Shown piece by piece: positions 1 to 6,223 of a stretch of DNA of 14,400 nt. Position numbers and translations under genes: made by a program. The notes under the pieces were generated by a model that was given only the letters and a program-made list of their open reading frames with translations, had not been told where the DNA came from and did no database searches. How positions within the stretch are numbered: the stretch's first letter is position 1; each line of letters starts with the position of its first letter. Source of the stretch: PALSA-1004 sp046596405 (GTDB lineage: Bacteria; Pseudomonadota; Gammaproteobacteria; Burkholderiales; SG8-41); NCBI GenBank assembly GCA_046596405.1, contig JBKJMN010000455.1:1-14400 (forward strand). The letters are read 5' to 3'.

Positions 1-112
1 CATTGATGAACCGCAGCGCGCCGCTGGTAAAACAGGTATCCGCGATGTCATCACGCGATTTTAGCGGTTGAGGCCGCAAACGACTACCCGCACGCCCGAT
101 TCGGGTGCGCTC

Positions 113-129
113 CGCACTAATAACGTGCA
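113..129. promoter_or_regulatory. Putative NtrC-binding dyad upstream of cynA
   Basis: The sequence is CGCACTAATAACGTGCA: GCAC (114-117), seven AT-rich bases, then GTGC (125-128). This is the spacing of the classical NtrC enhancer site (GCAC-N7-GTGC), and only the first base of the TGCAC...GTGCA frame differs. Its centre is about 144 bases upstream of the transcription start inferred from the sigma-54 element. Another pair of half sites (GCAC 90-93, GTGC 105-108) lies just upstream with a longer 11-base spacer. That NtrC binds here is inference from the motif and the nitrogen-related genes downstream. Confidence 0.5.
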
Positions 130-199
130 ATAGCGCGCGCCATTCATCACGGCGGACGATACTTCGCGTGCATACGGGCGCGGGATTCGCCAATGAAAA

Positions 200-212
200 C
201 AATTCGCTGATA
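200..212 (-). promoter_or_regulatory. Putative IHF site between enhancer and promoter
   Basis: Read on the minus strand the bases are TATCAGCGAATTG, which fits every position of the IHF consensus WATCARNNNNTTR. An A-rich stretch (193-202) overlaps its edge. It lies between the NtrC-like dyad and the sigma-54 element, where IHF bends DNA in many sigma-54 promoters. Short consensus matches do occur by chance, so the support is mainly positional. Confidence 0.4.
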
Positions 213-237
213 TCTATCACGCTGTCGGAGCGGCGCG

Positions 238-254
238 CTGGTATGCATCCTGCT
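238..254 (+). promoter_or_regulatory. Putative sigma-54 promoter of the cyanate operon
   Basis: The element is CTGGTATGCATCCTGCT, with invariant GG (240-241) and GC (252-253) exactly ten bases apart. It matches YTGGCACGNNNNTTGCW at most of the informative positions. The start site would fall near 265, giving a leader of about 25 bases before the cynA ATG at 290. Its placement downstream of the NtrC-like and IHF-like sites supports the call. Only primer extension or an rpoN mutant would settle it. Confidence 0.6.
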
Positions 255-289
255 GATAGCAGGATTGATCAAATTCAGCGGAGACATTC

Positions 290-1663
290 ATGTCCGGCTT
301 CAAGAACCCGTATGACCCGCGCATTAAACTGTCTGCAGGGTGCGCTTGCGGCCGGCACGCGACGGCGACCGAACATGCCGCGGCGCTCGAGGCCGACGGG
401 CTCGCGAGCGGCAGCGACGCACTGCACGCACGGGTCGTGGAGTCCGCCGTCATGCGTGCGTTGTTTCCACAGGATGACTTGCGCCGGCGCTTCCTGCGCG
501 CCGTAGGCGCCGGCACCGCGTTGTCGGCGATCTCGACCTTCTTTCCGCTCGGCGCAGCCAAGGAGGCGTTCGCGCAAAAGGGCAATCTCGAGAAGCAATC
601 GGTCAAGATCGGCTTCATTCCGATCACCTGCGCGACCCCCATCATCATGTCGCTGCCGATGGGTTTTTACGCGCGCCAGGGACTCAATGTCGATGTGGTC
701 AAGACCGCCGGCTGGGCGGTGATACGCGACAAGACGCTCAACAAGGAATACGACGCCGCGCACATGCTGTCGCCGATGCCGCTGGCGATCACCCTGGGGG
801 TGGGCTCCAATCCGATTCCGTATACCGTGCCGGCGATCGAGAACATCAACGGGCAGGCGATCACGCTCTCGGTGAAACACAAGGACAAGCGCGATCCGAA
901 GCAATGGAAGGGTTTCAAGTTCGCCGTGCCGTTCGACTATTCGATGCACAACTATTTGCTGCGCTACTACCTCGCCGAGCACGGCATCGATCCCGACCGC
1001 GACGTCCAGATTCGCGCGGTGCCGCCGCCCGAAATGGTGGCGAATCTGCGCGCCGACAACATCGACGGCTTTTTGGCGCCCGACCCGGTCAATCAGCGCG
1101 CGGTCTACGACGGGGTCGGTTTCATTCATTTGCTCACGAAGGAGTTGTGGGATGGCCACCCGTGCTGCGCGTTCGCCGCCAGCAAGGAGTTCGTCACTTC
1201 CAATCCGAACACCTACCGTGCGCTATTGAAGGCGATCGTGGACGCGACCGCGTTTGCGGCGAAGCCGGAAAATCGCAAACAGATCGCGGAGGCCATAGCA
1301 CCGGTGAATTTTCTGAACCAGCCGGTGACGGTCATCGAGCAGGTCTTGACGGGCAGCTACGCGGACGGCCTCGGCAATATACTGAAAGTGCCCAACCGCA
1401 TCGACTTCGACCCGTTCCCGTGGCATTCGTTTGCGATCTGGATCATGAGCCAGATGAAGCGCTGGGGCCAGGTCAAAGGCAATATCGATTACGCGAAAGT
1501 CGCGCGCGAAGTCTTCCTGGCGACCGATGCGACGAGGGCTATGAAGGAAGCCGGGCTCAAGCCGCCAGCGAGCGCGAGCAAAAAATTCTCAGTGATGGGC
1601 AAGGAATTCGATCCGGCGAAGCCCGATGCTTACATAGATAGCTTTGCGATCAAGAGGACGTGA
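290..1663 (+). CDS. cynA: Cyanate/nitrate-type ABC transporter substrate-binding protein
   Basis: Predicted periplasmic receptor that hands cyanate to the membrane complex encoded next door. The 457-residue protein belongs to the NrtA/CmpA/SsuA-like family: the mature part opens with VKIGFIPITCATPIIM and carries the family-typical GHPCCAFAAS segment. Its N-terminus is unusual. Residues 1-64 form an extension with a CACGRH motif (Cys18, Cys20, His23), and only then comes a twin-arginine export signal (RRRFLRA, 65-71), a hydrophobic stretch and an AFAQ cleavage-like site near residue 95. The ATG at 290 has GGAGA five bases upstream and sits about 25 bases after the inferred start site. An internal ATG at 452 (Met55) also has GGAG nine bases ahead and would give a more normal leader length. 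Substrate is inferred from the cynS-containing operon; nitrate or bicarbonate relatives look similar. Confidence 0.8.
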   Translation: MSGFKNPYDPRIKLSAGCACGRHATATEHAAALEADGLASGSDALHARVVESAVMRALFPQDDLRRRFLRAVGAGTALSAISTFFPLGAAKEAFAQKGNLEKQSVKIGFIPITCATPIIMSLPMGFYARQGLNVDVVKTAGWAVIRDKTLNKEYDAAHMLSPMPLAITLGVGSNPIPYTVPAIENINGQAITLSVKHKDKRDPKQWKGFKFAVPFDYSMHNYLLRYYLAEHGIDPDRDVQIRAVPPPEMVANLRADNIDGFLAPDPVNQRAVYDGVGFIHLLTKELWDGHPCCAFAASKEFVTSNPNTYRALLKAIVDATAFAAKPENRKQIAEAIAPVNFLNQPVTVIEQVLTGSYADGLGNILKVPNRIDFDPFPWHSFAIWIMSQMKRWGQVKGNIDYAKVAREVFLATDATRAMKEAGLKPPASASKKFSVMGKEFDPAKPDAYIDSFAIKRT

Positions 1664-1667
1664 CGCT

Positions 1668-2510
1668 ATGCCGCGTTCGGGCCGTTTCGCGTCGGCGTTG
1701 CTGTCGATCCTGATCTTCGCGCTGTTCCTGGCGGTTTGGCAGGCGGCGACGCGGCCGACCGGCGGCGAGCAGGCCGCCGACACCGAGTACGCGAAAATGC
1801 TCGGCGCCGCGGCGGCGAGCGGGCAGAAATCCGCGATGCCGACGCCGAAAGACGTGGCGTTGAAACTGTGGGCGCACGCCAAGGATCCGTTTTACGTGCG
1901 CGGCACCAACGATCAGGGCATCGGCATCCAGATCGCGTATTCGATCGGGCGTGTGATGCTCGGCTTCGGGCTTGCCGCGCTGGTGGCGATTCCGCTCGGC
2001 TTCCTGATCGGGATGTCGCCGCTGCTCTACCGTGCGTTCGATCCGTTCATCCAGATCCTGAAGCCGATTTCACCGCTCGCGTGGATGCCGCTCGCGCTGT
2101 ACACGATCAAGGACAGCGCGACATCCTCCATCTTCGTGATCTTCATCTGCTCGTTGTGGCCGATGCTGATCAACACCGCCTTCGGCGTTTCCGCCGTGCG
2201 GCGAGAGTGGCTGAACGTCGCGCGCACCCTCGAGGTTTCGCCGTTGCGCAAGGCGTTCCAGGTCGTGTTGCCGGCCGCGGCGCCCACCATCATGACCGGC
2301 ATGCGCATCTCGATCGGGATTGCCTGGCTGGTGATCGTCGCGGCGGAAATGCTCGTCGGCGGCACCGGCATCGGCTATTTCGTATGGAACGAATGGAATA
2401 ACCTGTCGATCAGCAATATCCTGTGCGCGATTCTGCTGATCGGAGTGATCGGTATGCTGCTCGACCAGATCCTGGCCCGCCTCGCGCGCGCCGTGACTTA
2501 CCCGGAGTAA
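1668..2510 (+). CDS. cynB: ABC transporter permease for cyanate (NrtB/SsuC family)
   Basis: Inner-membrane channel subunit, 280 residues from the ATG at 1668. This start is preferred over an overlapping TTG at 1644 because AAGAGG (1652-1657) lies ten bases upstream and it leaves a four-base gap after cynA. A first membrane segment spans roughly residues 8-27, followed by a periplasmic stretch and the BPD_transp_1-type domain with several hydrophobic segments. The ATPase-docking (EAA-like) loop is visible around NVARTLEVSPLRKAFQVVLP. The segment KPISPLAWMPLAL is characteristic of the nitrate/sulfonate/taurine permease family. It should work as a dimer with the ATPase encoded immediately downstream. 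The substrate is inferred from cyanase in the same operon, not from the permease sequence. Confidence 0.8.
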   Translation: MPRSGRFASALLSILIFALFLAVWQAATRPTGGEQAADTEYAKMLGAAAASGQKSAMPTPKDVALKLWAHAKDPFYVRGTNDQGIGIQIAYSIGRVMLGFGLAALVAIPLGFLIGMSPLLYRAFDPFIQILKPISPLAWMPLALYTIKDSATSSIFVIFICSLWPMLINTAFGVSAVRREWLNVARTLEVSPLRKAFQVVLPAAAPTIMTGMRISIGIAWLVIVAAEMLVGGTGIGYFVWNEWNNLSISNILCAILLIGVIGMLLDQILARLARAVTYPE

Positions 2511-2517
2511 GGCGGCG

Positions 2518-3441
2518 GTGGAATTCCTGAGAGTCGAAGGCCTGGCGAAATCCTTTGCGGCCCCGCGCGGCGGGCCGCCGTTCGTGGTGTTCGACCAGGT
2601 CCATTTCTCGATCGACAAAGGCGAGTTCGTGTGCATCGTCGGCCATTCGGGCTGCGGCAAGTCGACCATCCTCAATATCCTGGCCGGGCTGGACGAAGCG
2701 AGCGCGGGCATCGTGATCATGGCCGGGCGCGAGATAGCGGGTCCCAGCCTCGATCGCGGCGTCGTCTTTCAGGGTCACGCGCTGATGCCGTGGCTCAGCG
2801 CCAGGAAGAACGTCGAATTCGCGGTGAAGTCGCGCTGGCCCGCCGCCAATCGCGCGAAGATAGACGAGATTTGCCAGCGTTATCTCGACATGGTCGGCCT
2901 GACCGGCTCCGAGAACAAGAAACCGGCGGAGCTCTCCGGCGGCATGAAGCAAAGGGTCGGCATCGCGCGCGCGTTCTCGATCGAGCCGAAGATGCTGCTT
3001 CTCGACGAGCCGTTCGGCGCGCTCGATGCGCTGACGCGCGGCGTCATCCAGGACGAGCTCCTCAAAATCTGCGCAGCCACGCATCAGACCGTGTTCATGA
3101 TCACGCACGACGTCGACGAAGCGATATTGCTCGCCGACAAGATCATGTTGATGTCGAACGGACCCGACGCGCGCATCGCGGAAATCGTCGTCAATACGCT
3201 GCCGCGCGACCGCAGCCGCAACACCATCCACAAGGATCCGCAGTACTATCCGATCCGCAATCACCTCGTCGATTTCCTGGTCAGCCGCTCCAAGGAATTC
3301 ACCGAATGTCCGCCGGCGAGCTACGACCCGCGCCATCCACCGCAGGTTTCGCCCGGGCTCGCGGCTGAAGGCCAGCCGGTTGCGGCTTCGCCGGCCCCGC
3401 GTCCGGGGCCTGCGCCCGTCGTGGCCGGCAGCAGAAACTGA
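2518..3441 (+). CDS. cynD: ABC transporter ATP-binding protein for cyanate
   Basis: Cytoplasmic ATPase that powers the importer, 307 residues, NrtD/SsuB/TauB-type. Every nucleotide-binding motif is present: Walker A GHSGCGKST (42-50), Q-loop Gln85, signature LSGGMKQR (139-146), Walker B MLLLDEP (159-165), D-loop GALD and switch His197. The start is GTG at 2518, with GGAG (2504-2507) inside the end of cynB ten bases upstream; the gap to cynB is seven bases, so translation is probably coupled. After the ATPase core, residues from about 268 to 307 form a Pro/Ala-rich tail that looks disordered. The name cynD follows the cyanobacterial cynABDS operon; nitrate importer subunits would be hard to tell apart without the context. 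Confidence 0.82.
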   Translation: MEFLRVEGLAKSFAAPRGGPPFVVFDQVHFSIDKGEFVCIVGHSGCGKSTILNILAGLDEASAGIVIMAGREIAGPSLDRGVVFQGHALMPWLSARKNVEFAVKSRWPAANRAKIDEICQRYLDMVGLTGSENKKPAELSGGMKQRVGIARAFSIEPKMLLLDEPFGALDALTRGVIQDELLKICAATHQTVFMITHDVDEAILLADKIMLMSNGPDARIAEIVVNTLPRDRSRNTIHKDPQYYPIRNHLVDFLVSRSKEFTECPPASYDPRHPPQVSPGLAAEGQPVAASPAPRPGPAPVVAGSRN

Positions 3442-3484
3442 TTTGCAACACCCCCGAATCCAATCTAAACAAGGAGGCAGACGC

Positions 3485-3937
3485 ATGGACATCGTAAACC
3501 GCGTGCAGGTTACCGAACTCGTCGTCATGGCGAGACTTAAGAAAGGACTGTCGTGGGCCAAAGTCGCGAAGACGGTCGGCCAGAGCAAGGAGTGGACGAC
3601 TGCGGCGTTGCTGGGCCAGATGCAGATGACCAAACAGCAGGCGACGGCGGCCGGCAAATTGCTGGGCTTGCCGGCGGATGCGGTGCTGTTGCTGCAGCAG
3701 GTGCCGTACAAGGGCTCGCTGCCGACCCCTGTGCCGACCGACCCGCTGATCTATCGTTTCTACGAGCTCGTGAGCGTCTACGGCACGACGTTCAAGGAGC
3801 TCATTCATGAAGAGTTCGGCGACGGCATTATGAGCGCGATCGATTTCAAGATGGATCTCACGCGCGAGGCCGATCCCAAGGGCGACCGCGTGCAGATCGT
3901 GATGAGCGGCAAATATCTCGCGTACAAGACCTACTGA
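3485..3937 (+). CDS. cynS: Cyanase (cyanate hydratase/lyase)
   Basis: Converts cyanate and bicarbonate to carbamate, which falls apart to ammonia and CO2; acts as a cytoplasmic decamer. The ATG at 3485 gives 150 residues, the normal size, and has an ideal AAGGAGG (3471-3477) seven bases ahead. The N-terminal helical domain (about 1-75) is followed by the catalytic domain. The active-site triad known from the E. coli enzyme (Arg96, Glu99, Ser122) is present at Arg91, Glu94 and Ser117 with identical spacing. It lies 43 bases after cynD and is clearly the last gene of the operon. This is the gene that identifies the adjacent transporter as a probable cyanate importer. Confidence 0.97.
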   Translation: MDIVNRVQVTELVVMARLKKGLSWAKVAKTVGQSKEWTTAALLGQMQMTKQQATAAGKLLGLPADAVLLLQQVPYKGSLPTPVPTDPLIYRFYELVSVYGTTFKELIHEEFGDGIMSAIDFKMDLTREADPKGDRVQIVMSGKYLAYKTY

Positions 3938-3964
3938 AACGGACGCTGAAACGCGCCGTTTCAG
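3934..3964 (+). repeat. Repeat and hairpin at the end of cynS
   Basis: CTGAAACG occurs twice as a direct repeat (3934-3941, overlapping the stop codon, and 3946-3953). The second copy forms a perfect 8-base stem with CGTTTCAG (3957-3964) around a three-base loop. No T-tract follows, so it is not a classical intrinsic terminator; it could protect the 3' end of the operon mRNA. Confidence 0.5.
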
Positions 3965-4093
3965 TTGCCCGCGTACGAACCGACGGCGGTGCCGCGGTTC
4001 AACGCGGGCGGCGCGTTGCGCGGACGCGTCGTTTGAGCATAGGATGGAGATATCGGCGTAATAATTCGTTGTTCAACCCGACAGGGAGCCAAA

Positions 4094-5209
4094 ATGAAAG
4101 TCACCCGCAGAAAATTCTTGACCGCCGCCGGCGGCGCCGCAGCGGCGACCATCGCCGCGCCGGCGATCGCGCAGTCTATGCCCGAAGTGCGCTGGCGCTG
4201 CGCGTCGAGCTTTCCGAAGAGCCTGGACACCATCTACGGCGGGGGTGAAGTCATCGCCAAGCGGGTGGCCGCAATCACCGGTGGAAAATTCCAGATCCGC
4301 GTATTCGGCGCCGGCGAAATCGTGCCCGCGTTCGGCACGGTCGACGCGGTCCAGCAGGGCACGGTCGAATGCACGCATACCGCCGGTTATTACTTCGTCG
4401 GCAAAAATAAGGCGTTCGCGTTCGACACCACGGTTCCGTTCGGCATGAACCAGCGCCAGCAGAACGCATGGATCTACTGGGGCGGCGGGCTGCAGTTGAT
4501 GCGCGACTTTCTGAAAGACTACAACATCATTTCATTTCCGGCGGGCAATACCGGCACGCAGATGGGCGGCTGGTTTCGCAAGGAAGTGAAAACCGTCGCC
4601 GATCTCAAAGGCGTGAAAATGCGCATCGCCGGGCTCGGCGGTGAAGTGATGGCGCGCCTCGGCGCCGTACCGCAGCAGATCGCGGGCGGCGACATTTACC
4701 CCGCGCTCGAGCGGGGCACGATAGACGCCGCCGAATGGGTGGGCCCGTACGACGACGAGAAACTCGGCTTCTACAAGATCGCGCCGCATTACTACTATCC
4801 GGGCTGGTGGGAGGCGTGCTCGATGTACGGGCTTTACGTCAACATCAAAGAATGGGAGAAACTGCCCAAGGAATACCAGGCCGCGCTCGAGGCCGCGTGC
4901 TACGAAGCCAACACCGACATGATGGCCGAATACGATTTCAAGAACCCGCAGGCGCTGCAGCGGCTGGTCAAGAACGGCGTCAAGCTGCACGCGTTCTCGC
5001 CGGAAATCATGCGCGCGGCGTACAAGGCCTCGTTCGAGCTTTACGAAGAAGAGGCGGCCAAGAACCCGGCGTGGAAAAAAATCTACGAGCCGTGGAAAAA
5101 ATTCCGCGACGAGGAGTTTCTGTGGCACCGCGTGGCCGAACAGACGCTCGTCAATTTCCTGTATGCGCAGCAGGTGAGCGCATCGGCGGCTGCCGCGAAG
5201 AAAAAATAA
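4094..5209 (+). CDS. TRAP transporter solute-binding protein, TakP-like (2-oxo acid type)
   Basis: Periplasmic receptor of a TRAP importer, 371 residues, DctP family. It begins with a clear Tat-type signal (RRKFLTAAGG, cleavage near APAIAQ, residue 27). AGGGAG (4083-4088) precedes the ATG by five bases. Residues at the ligand pocket coincide in number with those I recall for TakP of Rhodobacter sphaeroides: Gln156, Arg177 (carboxylate contact in the TRAP family), Glu214 and Trp215. That points to a metal-assisted binder of 2-oxo or 2-hydroxy acids such as pyruvate or lactate. No DctQ or DctM gene lies in the window, so the protein is an orphan here and must use membrane subunits encoded elsewhere. 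It follows cynS by 156 bases and ends in its own terminator. Family is secure; ligand is inference. Confidence 0.87.
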   Translation: MKVTRRKFLTAAGGAAAATIAAPAIAQSMPEVRWRCASSFPKSLDTIYGGGEVIAKRVAAITGGKFQIRVFGAGEIVPAFGTVDAVQQGTVECTHTAGYYFVGKNKAFAFDTTVPFGMNQRQQNAWIYWGGGLQLMRDFLKDYNIISFPAGNTGTQMGGWFRKEVKTVADLKGVKMRIAGLGGEVMARLGAVPQQIAGGDIYPALERGTIDAAEWVGPYDDEKLGFYKIAPHYYYPGWWEACSMYGLYVNIKEWEKLPKEYQAALEAACYEANTDMMAEYDFKNPQALQRLVKNGVKLHAFSPEIMRAAYKASFELYEEEAAKNPAWKKIYEPWKKFRDEEFLWHRVAEQTLVNFLYAQQVSASAAAAKKK

Positions 5210-5233
5210 CTGCGCTGCCGGCGACGATGACAG

Positions 5234-5262
5234 TGCCCTGCTGCGGCGGGGCATTGTTTTTT
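5234..5262 (+). terminator. Rho-independent terminator of the TRAP gene
   Basis: TGCCCTGC (5234-5241) pairs with GCGGGGCA (5246-5253) through eight pairs, one of them G-U, around a TGCG loop, and TTGTTTTTT follows directly. It starts 25 bases after the stop codon of the TRAP binding protein gene. Confidence 0.88.
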
Positions 5263-5274
5263 GGCGCGCCCAAT

Positions 5275-5301
5275 AAAAAAGGCAGCCGCAGCTGCCTTTT
5301 T
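5275..5301 (-). terminator. Bidirectional terminator after rpmE
   Basis: GGCAGC (5281-5286) and GCTGCC (5291-5296) form a stem with a four-base loop, flanked by six A (5275-5280) and five T (5297-5301). On the minus strand the stem is followed by TTTTTT, 17 bases after the rpmE stop, so it should end the rpmE transcript. It can also catch any read-through on the plus strand. Confidence 0.88.
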
Positions 5302-5317
5302 CGTGAAACGAACTCTT

Positions 5318-5554
5318 TTATGCGGTGGTCGCGGATTTGCCTTTGGACGTCGGCTTGTGCGCGTATTTCTGCTTGAACTTCTCGACGCGGCCCGCAGTGT
5401 CGACGATTTTCTGCTTGCCGGTATAGAACGGGTGGCACTCGGAGCACACTTCGACCTGTATATCCTTGCCCATCGTCGAGCGCGTCTTGAACTTGCTGCC
5501 GCAGCTGCAGATGACGTTTATCTCGTTGTATTCCGGATGAATTTTTTCTTTCAT
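5318..5554 (-). CDS. rpmE: 50S ribosomal protein L31
   Basis: Small protein of the large ribosomal subunit that contributes to a bridge between subunits. The 78-residue sequence starts MKEKIHPEYNEI and carries the zinc-binding cysteines of the C+ form: Cys16, Cys18, Cys37 and Cys40. It is therefore the primary zinc-containing L31 and not the zinc-free paralogue made under zinc starvation. AAGGATAAGG lies just upstream of the ATG. It has its own promoter and a strong terminator, so it is probably expressed largely independently of rho upstream, although rho-rpmE proximity is conserved in Betaproteobacteria. The C-terminal tail (HKPTSKGKSATTA) is short and basic, as is usual for the family. Confidence 0.96.
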   Translation of the reverse strand: MKEKIHPEYNEINVICSCGSKFKTRSTMGKDIQVEVCSECHPFYTGKQKIVDTAGRVEKFKQKYAHKPTSKGKSATTA

Positions 5555-5594
5555 GACCTTATCCTTGGCGGCTACCGTTGCGCGAAAAGCGGCG

Positions 5595-5623
5595 ATTATC
5601 CCCTACCGGGGGTGGAGTTGCAA
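5595..5623 (-). promoter_or_regulatory. Sigma-70 type promoter of rpmE
   Basis: Read on the minus strand: -35 TTGCAA (5618-5623), 17-base spacer, -10 GATAAT (5595-5600). The -10 box matches five of six consensus bases and the spacing is optimal. Transcription would start near 5588, leaving a leader of a little over 30 bases before the rpmE ATG. Confidence 0.6.
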
Positions 5624-5688
5624 GTTGGGGCCTGAAGCGCGAATTGCAAGCGGCGCCGCGGATTGCGCGCTAACCCGCGACCCGCAGA

Positions 5689-6165
5689 TCAGAAGTTGAG
5701 GCGATCCTGGCCGGGCCGCCACGTTTCAAGCATGCGGCAGCAACTCACGATCGCCGCTTTGCCGCTTTCCGGCGCTATGCGGCGAAATGTCGTGGCAGCC
5801 TCGCTTTGCGTTTCACCCTCGACCCGCGCTTCGACGAAATAAACGCCGTCGAGTTGCGTATCGAATTCCAATTTGCCGGAATCATTGGCCGACGTCGTGA
5901 GCCGCGTGCGCCCGGGACGCACCGGCACGCGATAGAACGTGCGCGGCAGTGATTCACCGACCAGCCGGCCGTTGACCCAGATTGTGGAGACTCCGCGGCC
6001 GGCGCCGGTCGGGCGGTAAATGTAAACGATCGCGGCATTCGGCGCGGTATCGAAGCGCTTCGCGTCCGCATCGCTGCTCAGGGAGGCTTCCGGCGTGGAC
6101 GCGCATCCGGCGATGAACGCGAGCAGCGTAGCGAGTAGAGCCGCGAACGCCGGTGGATTACGCAT
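5689..6165 (-). CDS. DUF2846-like lipoprotein
   Basis: Predicted lipoprotein of unknown function, 158 residues. Residues 1-20 are a lipoprotein signal ending in the lipobox IAGC, with Cys21 as the lipidated residue; Ala at +2 predicts outer-membrane sorting. The mature part contains AIVYIYRPTGAGRGVSTIWV, an NGRLVGES turn and a V-x-PGRTRLTT strand, resembling the compact beta-rich DUF2846 lipoprotein domain. Two adjacent cysteines (SCCRM) lie near the C-terminus. It lies 58 bases after rho and 134 bases before rpmE on the same strand, so it may be cotranscribed with rho; the ribosome-binding site is weak. No obvious link to transcription termination or ribosomes is visible. Family assignment is from memory of the pattern and could be wrong. 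Confidence 0.75.
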   Translation of the reverse strand: MRNPPAFAALLATLLAFIAGCASTPEASLSSDADAKRFDTAPNAAIVYIYRPTGAGRGVSTIWVNGRLVGESLPRTFYRVPVRPGRTRLTTSANDSGKLEFDTQLDGVYFVEARVEGETQSEAATTFRRIAPESGKAAIVSCCRMLETWRPGQDRLNF

Positions 6166-6223
6166 AACTTCGATTCAGGCTGTCTTTAAAGCACGCGGGA
6201 AGAACTTGGCGGGTGAATTGCCG

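Noticed and set aside
95..117. CCCGATTCGGG palindrome followed by GTGCG-ctc-CGCAC hairpin as a terminator of a gene to the left.
   Set aside because: No T-tract follows in either direction, and the second element overlaps the NtrC-like dyad, which explains it better.
1..270. Open reading frame on the minus strand running without a stop from about 268 to the left edge (encodes for example SRDDIADTCFTSGALRF).
   Set aside because: No recognisable family, no supported start with a ribosome site, mixed codon use, and much of it (113-254) is better explained as the regulatory region of the cyanate operon. A gene continuing leftward cannot be excluded.
105..506. Plus-strand frame of 133 codons overlapping the start of cynA.
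   Set aside because: It covers the promoter and runs out of frame through the cynA N-terminus; the product is Arg/Ser/Cys-rich and typical of a shifted reading of GC-rich DNA.
4033..4064. TTGAGC with TAATAA as a promoter for the TRAP receptor gene.
   Set aside because: The spacer would be 20 bases, outside the normal range; the gene may have another promoter in 3965-4093 that I cannot pick out.
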